A stretch of 9,725 nt of DNA, taken from contig JAEDOJ010000039.1 in assembly GCA_016302015.1 (NCBI GenBank), forward strand, positions 1 to 9,725, given 5' to 3'. The notes below the pieces were generated by a model. It made no database searches, was not told where the DNA came from, and was given only the letters and a program-made list of their open reading frames with translations. Positions within the stretch are counted from its first letter, which is position 1; the number at the start of each line of letters is the position of its first letter. Of this stretch, positions 1 to 5,032 are shown one piece after another. The position numbers and the translations under genes are program-made. Origin of the DNA: Oscillospiraceae bacterium (GTDB taxonomy: Bacteria > Bacillota_A > Clostridia > Oscillospirales > Oscillospiraceae).

Positions 1-878
1 ATACCGCGGAAACCTATGCGGTCTATCGTGAGGCGCTGACTGCGGGTCAGGCGGTTGTGAACAACGCTGCCGCCACACAGAATGAGATCAGCGGGGCGGT
101 TGCACAGCTTCGTGCCGCAATCGCACAACTGAAGAGTCCGGCACAGGTAACGATTACCTTGAAAACGAAGATCGGAAATAAGGTTGAGGAGATCGAGAAG
201 ATCAAGATCGGCGGTGACACAGGGGACAGTTTCACAGTGGAGCTGCCCAACCGTCTGGGATACCGCTTCTCTTCCGCGGAAAATGCAACCTATACCCCCA
301 ACGTCTTTGGCGCAAGTCAGGGCATTCTCTCCGGAACCATCACAGAGGTTGACACAATCGTCACGGTGTGGTATGATAATTCCCCCTACACCGGACTGCT
401 GGAAATGATGCTGGAGAATCCCATTAAGGATGACAGCTACACCAACTATGCGGCCTATCAGACGGCGCTGAACGAAGCGAAAGCCTTCTATAACGATATT
501 TCGGCTGCGCCCAGAGCCTTAACCACACAGAAGACGGTAGATTCCTACCTGCAGAAAATCCTCTGTGCGGCAGTCTCCCTGACCAAGGCCAGCACCCAGA
601 CCAAGCTGTCCTGCTCCTTCAGCCCAGCTTCTGTGGTTGCGGGAAAGGTTGCCGTTTTGGAGGTGAAAACCTCCGAAAATGTGACGGATGTTACCATCAG
701 CCAGAACGGAACCAGCGTCCAGCGCTTGAGCGTTTCCAGCCGGTTTGACGGCTCGGGCACGAAGCTGTGGAGAATCCTCTTTACGGCTCCGGCCACGGCT
801 GGGACGTATGCGTATCAGGTATGCGCTCATTCCTCCGGCACGGAAGCCTTCTCCACCGTAAATCTGGAAGTAAAATAA
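1..878 (+). CDS. C-terminal part of a FIVAR/Ig-like surface protein (5' end outside window)
   Basis: The reading frame is open from base 3 to the TAA at 876-878 with no stop, so the gene starts upstream of the window; the GTG at 57 is an internal valine, not a start. Visible modules in order: a helical segment at about 3-140 with the Y..AL..A and TQ.EI..A..L..AI..L pattern of FIVAR repeats; a beta-rich module at about 145-390 ending in TVWYD that resembles MucBP/InlB-type repeats; a second FIVAR-like helical segment at about 395-590 (YAAYQTALNEAKAFYNDI); and an Ig-like module at about 591-878 (PATAGTYAYQVCAHSSG). Such modules are typical of long secreted or wall-associated proteins of Firmicutes. 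The protein ends in STVNLEVK, with no LPXTG motif or C-terminal membrane anchor, so any anchoring domain (for example SLH) must lie upstream. Module names are by pattern only; function, perhaps adhesion or glycan binding, is inference. Confidence 0.75.
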   Translation, partial: TAETYAVYREALTAGQAVVNNAAATQNEISGAVAQLRAAIAQLKSPAQVTITLKTKIGNKVEEIEKIKIGGDTGDSFTVELPNRLGYRFSSAENATYTPNVFGASQGILSGTITEVDTIVTVWYDNSPYTGLLEMMLENPIKDDSYTNYAAYQTALNEAKAFYNDISAAPRALTTQKTVDSYLQKILCAAVSLTKASTQTKLSCSFSPASVVAGKVAVLEVKTSENVTDVTISQNGTSVQRLSVSSRFDGSGTKLWRILFTAPATAGTYAYQVCAHSSGTEAFSTVNLEVK

Positions 879-885
879 GACACAA

Positions 886-918
886 ATTTCCCTGACCCGC
901 TTTTCAGGTCAGGGAAAT
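886..918 (+). terminator. Perfect 12-bp hairpin after the surface-protein gene
   Basis: The arm 886-897 (ATTTCCCTGACC) is the exact reverse complement of 907-918, with a 9-base loop. It begins 7 bases after the surface-protein stop. No T-run follows on either strand, so it is a weak intrinsic terminator at best. The ribosome binding site of the next gene starts 7 bases beyond it, so it could attenuate rather than block readthrough into that gene. Confidence 0.6.
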
Positions 919-937
919 CTATTCAAAGGAGATAATC

Positions 938-2041
938 ATGAGACAGGATGTTCCCATCAGACATATGCTTGCCATGCGGTGCGCAGCGGAAAGAATCCCT
1001 GTAACGGGCGGCTTTGAGCTGACTCCCAGATGCAATTTGAACTGTAAAATGTGCTATATCCATATGTCCCCTCAGGAGAGTGCCGAAAGGGGCCGGGAGC
1101 ATACGGCGCAGGAGTGGATTGATCTGGGAAAGCAGGCGGTGGAAGCGGGGACGCTGTTTCTTCTTCTGTCCGGCGGCGAGCCTTTTCTCCGGCCGGATTT
1201 TCGGGAGATTTATCTGGGTCTGACAAAGCTGGGACTGTCTGTGTCCATAAATTCCAACGGTACGCTGATCGATGATGAGGCTGTGGAATGGCTGAAGCAG
1301 TCGCCTCCCGCACAGATCAATATCTCCCTTTATGGTGCCAGCCGGGAGACCTATGCTGCCCTTTGCGGCGATCCTATGGGCTATGACCGGGCGATTCACG
1401 CCATTGACGCCCTGCAGAGGGCGGGGATTCTGGTGTCTATTAACGCCACCATGACCCCCATCAATGACAGAGACATGGAGTCCATAGCGGCCTTTGGCAA
1501 GGAACGGGGTCTGCAGGTCAAATCCACCTATTATCTTTTCCCGCCGGAGAGAAGAGAGCCCGGCAGTCCCCGGCCTCTCCGGCGATATGACCCGGAGACC
1601 ATGGGAAGGCTGTCTGCGAAGGCACAGTGGCTGACGGAGGATCAGCAGCGACTCCGTGCCTTCGCCCAACAGCAGGCGGATGGAGAAAATTTTGAAAAGC
1701 TGGATGATTGCGTATTTTCCAAGGATGCGGCCATGGGCTGCCTGGCGGGAAGCTCTCAGTTCTGGGTGACCTGGGATGGCAGAATGACCCCCTGCGGCAT
1801 GATGAATCAGCCCTGTGCCCAGCCCTTCCAAAGGGGCTTCCGGGAGGCCTGGAAGCAGATTGCGGAGGAAACCTCCAAGCTCCGTCTTCCGCCCCAGTGC
1901 AAGGCCTGCGCCCTGCGAAGCGCCTGCCTGTCCTGTGCGGCAATCAATTACTGTGAAACCGGGCGCACGGACACCCGGCCGGACTTCCTGTGCAGACTGA
2001 CGGCCTCCTATTGCAGAACCTTGAAAGAATTGTGTAAATAA
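938..2041 (+). CDS. Radical SAM/SPASM domain protein
   Basis: A 367-residue radical SAM enzyme. Residues 32-39 hold the CxxxCxxC motif (CNLNCKMC) that binds the SAM-cleaving 4Fe-4S cluster, and GGEP at 79-82 is the usual SAM-binding motif. The C-terminal part is a SPASM domain rich in cysteines (268, 286, 293, 321, 324, 330, 333, 339, 352, 359), including GRMTPC at 281-286 and CKAC at 321-324, expected to hold auxiliary 4Fe-4S clusters. SPASM enzymes usually modify ribosomal peptides or activate enzymes (PqqE, AlbA, anSME). I find no precursor peptide, PqqD-like recognition domain or exporter nearby, so the substrate is unknown. The start is fixed by AAGGAG 7 bases before the ATG. No good promoter is seen in the 59-base gap upstream, so transcription may come from upstream through the weak hairpin or from a promoter inside the surface-protein gene. 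It ends just before a strong shared hairpin. Confidence 0.9.
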   Translation: MRQDVPIRHMLAMRCAAERIPVTGGFELTPRCNLNCKMCYIHMSPQESAERGREHTAQEWIDLGKQAVEAGTLFLLLSGGEPFLRPDFREIYLGLTKLGLSVSINSNGTLIDDEAVEWLKQSPPAQINISLYGASRETYAALCGDPMGYDRAIHAIDALQRAGILVSINATMTPINDRDMESIAAFGKERGLQVKSTYYLFPPERREPGSPRPLRRYDPETMGRLSAKAQWLTEDQQRLRAFAQQQADGENFEKLDDCVFSKDAAMGCLAGSSQFWVTWDGRMTPCGMMNQPCAQPFQRGFREAWKQIAEETSKLRLPPQCKACALRSACLSCAAINYCETGRTDTRPDFLCRLTASYCRTLKELCK

Positions 2042-2043
2042 AC

Positions 2044-2077
2044 AAAGCCGGGATCAGGCGAGTCTGATCCCGGCTTT
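2044..2077. terminator. Bidirectional terminator between convergent genes
   Basis: A perfect 14-bp stem (AAAGCCGGGATCAG at 2044-2057 pairing with 2064-2077) closes a 6-base loop. It lies 2 bases after the radical SAM stop and 10 bases from the stop of the convergent regulator. T-runs at the stem base (CTTTT on plus, CTTT on minus) are short but in the right place for intrinsic termination from both sides. Confidence 0.85.
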
Positions 2078-2087
2078 TGCGATCGTA

Positions 2088-2447
2088 TCATAGGTCATTT
2101 TTCAGGATTTCAGGGAAAATGGCGTCAAATTCCTCTGCGGCAAAGGTGCGGAGTCTGGAGCAATAGGCGTCGTAGGCGGTAAGAATTTTTTCTGCCTTGG
2201 TGGAAAGACGGGCACCTCCTCCGTTTTTACCGCCTGTGGTGGATTCCAGCAGCTTGAAGCCCAATTCGGCTTCCGAGGCTTTGATGACGGTCCAAGCCTT
2301 GGAGTAGGCCATTTCCATGGAGATGGCGGCGGCACGGAGAGAGCCTTCCTTCTGCACGTTGCGCAGCAGCGAGGCCACCCCGGGGCCGAAGCACTTGCCT
2401 TCTCCGAAAATGCGGACGGTCAGGACGGGTCTGAATGTTTTTTCCAT
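2088..2447 (-). CDS. ModE-type winged-helix transcriptional regulator, DNA-binding domain only
   Basis: A 119-residue protein made only of the ModE/LysR-type N-terminal domain. The helix-turn-helix spans about residues 35-62 (GSLRAAAISMEMAYSKAW), followed by a Gly-rich wing at about 72-82 (GGKNGGGARLS), which is the characteristic ModE signature. Full ModE carries C-terminal MOP domains that bind molybdate; these are absent, so if the protein responds to molybdate, selenium or the cofactor it must do so another way. It is divergent from yqeB-selD, which fits control of a molybdenum/selenium regulon. No Shine-Dalgarno precedes the ATG; instead the -10 box ends 6 bases upstream, suggesting a leaderless mRNA. 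An AT-rich inverted repeat over the -10 could be an autoregulatory operator (inference). The family call is firm; the ligand and targets are not known. Confidence 0.88.
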   Translation of the reverse strand: MEKTFRPVLTVRIFGEGKCFGPGVASLLRNVQKEGSLRAAAISMEMAYSKAWTVIKASEAELGFKLLESTTGGKNGGGARLSTKAEKILTAYDAYCSRLRTFAAEEFDAIFPEILKNDL

Positions 2448-2460
2448 ATAAAAAGTATAT
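2446..2460. promoter_or_regulatory. Candidate operator over the regulator's -10 box
   Basis: ATATA at 2446-2450 and TATAT at 2456-2460 form an inverted repeat with 5 bases between. It covers the -10 and the first base pairs of the regulator gene. Classical ModE sites are also AT-rich dyads with TATA-type half sites, so autoregulation is possible, but the repeat is short and AT-rich and could be chance. Confidence 0.3.
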
Positions 2461-2483
2461 CACAGTCCGAAGGGAGCCGTCAA
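2454..2483 (-). promoter_or_regulatory. Sigma-A promoter of the ModE-like gene
   Basis: Read on the minus strand: TTGACG (2483-2478), an 18-base spacer, then TATACT (2459-2454). The -10 ends 6 bases before the ATG, which puts the predicted transcription start at or within a base or two of the A of the ATG. Confidence 0.7.
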
Positions 2484-2494
2484 CGTTTTTTTCA

Positions 2495-2523
2495 TTGACG
2501 AAGGGGATTCTTTGTGTTATTCT
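2495..2523 (+). promoter_or_regulatory. Sigma-A promoter of the yqeB-selD-NUDIX operon
   Basis: TTGACG at 2495-2500, a 17-base spacer and TATTCT at 2518-2523. The predicted start near 2530 gives a leader of about 44 bases ending in a clear ribosome binding site. Its -35 box mirrors that of the divergent regulator gene: CGTCAA at 2478-2483 and TTGACG at 2495-2500 form an inverted repeat with 11 bases between, so one bound protein could affect both promoters. Confidence 0.75.
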
Positions 2524-2573
2524 AAGTTCAGAACAACGAAAAAGCGGATAGCTGCAAAAAGGAGAAAACTGGA

Positions 2574-3374
2574 ATGCGTATTTTGATTCGAGGCGCCGGA
2601 GATCTGGCGTCGGGCATCGCACTGCGCCTGCATCATGCGGGAATGTCCATTGTGATGACCGACCTGCCCAAGCCCACCGCCATTCGCAGGACGGTGTGCT
2701 TTTCTCAGGCGATCCTGTTTGGAACCATGCAGGTGGAGGATGTGACTGCGGAGTTTGCGGAGTCCTCCGCAATGGGGGAGGAAATTCTCCAACGTGGAAA
2801 TATTGCGGTGCTGGCTGACCCGGAGGCGGCCTGCATTGCAGAGCTGAAGCCTGACGCTGTGGTGGACGCAATCCTTGCCAAGCGAAATTTGGGCACGAAA
2901 ATCACGGATGCGCCCTGTGTTGTTGGGGTTGGGCCGGGATTTACGGCGGGAGTGGATTGCCATGCCTGCGTGGAGACCATGCGGGGGCATACTCTGGGGA
3001 GAGTCATCACCGAAGGCTCGCCCATCCCCAATACCAACATCCCCGGCCTGATCGGGGGCTTTGCGGGGGAGCGGGTGCTTCGCGCTCCCGCAGACGGAGT
3101 GTTCCGTCAGACCAGAGAGATCGGCGATCTGGTCAGGCAGGGAGAGATTGCCGGATATGTGGGAGAAGAACCCATGGTCTGCCAGATTTCCGGTGTGCTG
3201 CGGGGACTGCTGGCGGACGGAACGCCGGTATTCAAGGGCATGAAAGCCGGGGACGTGGATCCCCGGGGAGACATTTCCTATTGCACGCTGGTCTCTGATA
3301 AGGCGCTGGCCATCGGCGGCGGCGTTTTAGAGGCAGTATTACGGTTTGGAGGAAAGAACTATGGAAGAGATTAA
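2574..3374 (+). CDS. yqeB: YqeB family selenium-dependent molybdenum hydroxylase maturation protein (EF2563 family)
   Basis: A 266-residue protein matching the YqeB/EF2563 family in length and along its whole sequence. The N-terminus has a Rossmann-like nucleotide-binding motif, IRGAGDLASGIALRL at residues 5-19. The centre carries the family block GVGPGFTAGVDCHACVETMR at 118-137. Residues about 168-232 (from APADG to GDVDPRG) look like a biotinyl/lipoyl-type barrel. YqeB and YqeC mark genomes that use labile selenium as a cofactor of molybdenum hydroxylases such as xanthine dehydrogenase; the exact reaction is not settled. The start is supported by AAAAAGGAG 9 bases upstream. The last 14 bases overlap selD, implying translational coupling. 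The established yqeB-selD linkage supports the call. yqeC and the hydroxylase are not in this window. Confidence 0.92.
   Translation: MRILIRGAGDLASGIALRLHHAGMSIVMTDLPKPTAIRRTVCFSQAILFGTMQVEDVTAEFAESSAMGEEILQRGNIAVLADPEAACIAELKPDAVVDAILAKRNLGTKITDAPCVVGVGPGFTAGVDCHACVETMRGHTLGRVITEGSPIPNTNIPGLIGGFAGERVLRAPADGVFRQTREIGDLVRQGEIAGYVGEEPMVCQISGVLRGLLADGTPVFKGMKAGDVDPRGDISYCTLVSDKALAIGGGVLEAVLRFGGKNYGRD
3348..3353 (+). promoter_or_regulatory. Ribosome binding site that sets the selD start
   Basis: GGAGGA lies inside the end of yqeB, 7 bases before the ATG at 3361. A TTG at 3346 is in the selD frame but overlaps this site and has no ribosome binding site of its own, so the ATG at 3361 is the start. 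Confidence 0.8.
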
Positions 3375-4395
3375 ACTGACAAAGCTGGCAAAATGTGCGG
3401 GCTGCGGCGCAAAGGTCGGCGCAGGGGTGCTGGCAAAGCTGCTGGACGGAATCAAGGTGCATCACGATCCCAATCTGCTGGTGGGCTTTGACAAGTCGGA
3501 CGACGCCTCTGTCTATAAGATCACCGAGGAGCTGGCACTGGTGCAGACGGTGGATTTTTTCCCGCCCATTGACGACGATCCCTATATTTACGGACAGATT
3601 GCGGCGACCAATGCCCTTTCCGACGTCTATGCCATGGGGGGCGAGCCGAAGCTGGCGCTGAATATTATGGCGGTACCCGATTCTCTGCCCAGGGAGGCGG
3701 TTCATGACCTCCTGCGGGGCGGCTACGACAAGGTCTATGAGGCCGGCGCAATTATTACCGGCGGCCACAGCATTCTGGACGACGAGCCGAAGTACGGGCT
3801 GGCGGTGACCGGGTTTGTTCACCCGGACAAGCTGCTGAAGAACTGCGGTGCGGAGGTTGGGGATGTGCTGTTCCTGACCAAGCCCCTGGGCATTGGCATT
3901 CTCACCACTGCCGCCAGAGTTGATATGGTCTCTGAGGAAAACAAAAAGCGGATGAAGGAATTGATGACCACGCTGAACAAGGGCGCCCGGGACGTGATGG
4001 TGAAATACCGTGTCCATGCCTGCACGGATGTCACCGGCTTTGGCCTTTTGGGGCATGGACTGGAAATGGCGCAGGGAAGTCAGGTGGAGATCGAGCTGGA
4101 CACCAGCGCCATAGACCTGATTGCAGAGGCCAGGGAGCTGGCGGAAATGGGCATCATCCCCGCGGGAGCCTACCGAAACCGGAATTTTGCGGAAGCTGCC
4201 GTGGATCCCGGGGATGTGGAGCTGGCGGTGCAGGATATGCTGTATGATCCACAGACCTCCGGCGGCCTGCTGATGGCGGTACATCCGGAGGATGCGGACG
4301 CTCTGTTTGAAGAACTGAAAGGTGCCGTTCCCTCGGCACAGAGAATCGGCGTGGTAAAGCCCTATGGTGGGGGCAGTTATATTTTCCTGAAGTAA
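3361..4395 (+). CDS. selD: Selenide, water dikinase (selenophosphate synthetase)
   Basis: A 344-residue cytosolic enzyme that makes selenophosphate from selenide and ATP, giving AMP and phosphate. The N-terminal active site reads KCAGCGAKV at 11-19: Cys15 and Lys18 match the catalytic Cys17 and Lys20 of E. coli SelD, and both cysteines use ordinary TGT/TGC codons, so this is the Cys form and not the selenoprotein form found in many anaerobes. Metal/ATP-binding aspartates are present in SDDA (47-50), VQTVDFFPPIDDDP (61-74), NALSDVYAMGG (84-94) and TDVTGFGLLGH (222-232); the C-terminal PQTSGG block (297-302) is intact. Length is normal for the family. It overlaps yqeB by 14 bases and its stop lies in the ribosome binding site of the NUDIX gene. 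In this context its selenophosphate most directly serves the molybdenum-hydroxylase cofactor; use in Sec or selenouridine tRNA synthesis cannot be judged from the window. Confidence 0.96.
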   Translation: MEEIKLTKLAKCAGCGAKVGAGVLAKLLDGIKVHHDPNLLVGFDKSDDASVYKITEELALVQTVDFFPPIDDDPYIYGQIAATNALSDVYAMGGEPKLALNIMAVPDSLPREAVHDLLRGGYDKVYEAGAIITGGHSILDDEPKYGLAVTGFVHPDKLLKNCGAEVGDVLFLTKPLGIGILTTAARVDMVSEENKKRMKELMTTLNKGARDVMVKYRVHACTDVTGFGLLGHGLEMAQGSQVEIELDTSAIDLIAEARELAEMGIIPAGAYRNRNFAEAAVDPGDVELAVQDMLYDPQTSGGLLMAVHPEDADALFEELKGAVPSAQRIGVVKPYGGGSYIFLK

Positions 4396-4407
4396 GGAGG
4401 AACCGCC

Positions 4408-4971
4408 ATGGATGTTGTTGACCAACTGCGAGCCTATGTACCGGTGAATGAACAGGAGGCGCGGGATCGGGAGCTGATCCTGCGATACATAGAGGAAAAC
4501 AAGGATGTGTTTACCCGGAACAATCGGGTCGCCCATATGACGGCTTCCGCCTGGGTCACCAACCAGGAGCATACCAGGGTGCTGATGGTCTATCATAATA
4601 TCTACAATTCCTGGTCCTGGTGCGGAGGACACGCCGACGGAGATCGGGATCTGCTTCATGTGGCCATGAAGGAATGCATGGAAGAGACCGGGGTGACGGG
4701 GGTGAAGCCTTTGCTGGAAACGCCGGTGTCCGTGGAATGTCTGACGGTTGACGGCCATGAAAAGCGGGGCGAGTACGTCTCCAGCCACCTGCACCTGAAT
4801 GTAACCTATCTGCTGGAGGCGGATGACCGGCAGACCCTGCAGGTCTGCGAAGGGGAGAACAGCCGGGTGGGCTGGTTCACCCCGGAGGAGGCGCTGAAGG
4901 CGTCCACGGAGCCATGGTTCGTGGAAAGAATCTACGCCAAGCTGAACCGGAGACTGGGAGAATTGGCCTGA
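4408..4971 (+). CDS. NUDIX hydrolase
   Basis: A 187-residue NUDIX-fold hydrolase, a family that cleaves nucleoside diphosphates linked to another group and needs Mg or Mn. The NUDIX box spans residues 74-96: GHADGD, then Arg80 where the consensus has Glu, a 7-residue spacer, then KECMEETGV at 88-96, with Lys in place of the consensus Arg. The core metal-binding glutamates (Glu89, Glu92, Glu93) are kept, so activity is likely. The stretch WCGGHADGDRDL is typical of a subgroup common in Clostridia whose substrate is not known to me. AAGGAGG overlaps the selD stop and lies 7 bases before the ATG, so the gene is the third cistron of the yqeB-selD operon. A link to selenium or molybdenum cofactor housekeeping is suggested only by this position. 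No terminator is seen after it; the next promoter starts 7 bases downstream. Confidence 0.9.
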   Translation: MDVVDQLRAYVPVNEQEARDRELILRYIEENKDVFTRNNRVAHMTASAWVTNQEHTRVLMVYHNIYNSWSWCGGHADGDRDLLHVAMKECMEETGVTGVKPLLETPVSVECLTVDGHEKRGEYVSSHLHLNVTYLLEADDRQTLQVCEGENSRVGWFTPEEALKASTEPWFVERIYAKLNRRLGELA

Positions 4972-4977
4972 TATCCG

Positions 4978-5006
4978 TTGCTTTTTCCGGCATTTTATGA
5001 TATAAT
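4978..5006 (+). promoter_or_regulatory. Extended -10 promoter of the HprK-like/DUF3737 gene
   Basis: TTGCTT at 4978-4983, a 17-base spacer and a perfect TATAAT at 5001-5006, with TG at 4998-4999 making an extended -10. The predicted start is near 5013, about 20 bases before the ATG. The whole element, spacer included, closely matches the promoter of the convergent PLP-enzyme gene at 7941-7969. Confidence 0.85.
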
Positions 5007-5032
5007 ATCCAAAATTTCATTTTGGAGGACCC

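Noticed and set aside
923..1831. 302-codon open frame on the minus strand opposite the radical SAM gene
   Set aside because: It is antisense to a gene with an intact CxxxCxxC motif and SPASM domain, has no recognisable domain and no supported start.
3346..3360. TTG at 3346 as an upstream start of selD
   Set aside because: It overlaps the GGAGGA ribosome binding site that serves the ATG at 3361, and SelD family proteins begin near that ATG.
3232..4794. 520-codon open frame on the minus strand across selD and the NUDIX gene
   Set aside because: It is antisense to two clearly recognisable genes, has no family motifs and a low-complexity His/Gln/Arg-rich composition typical of a shadow of GC-rich codons.
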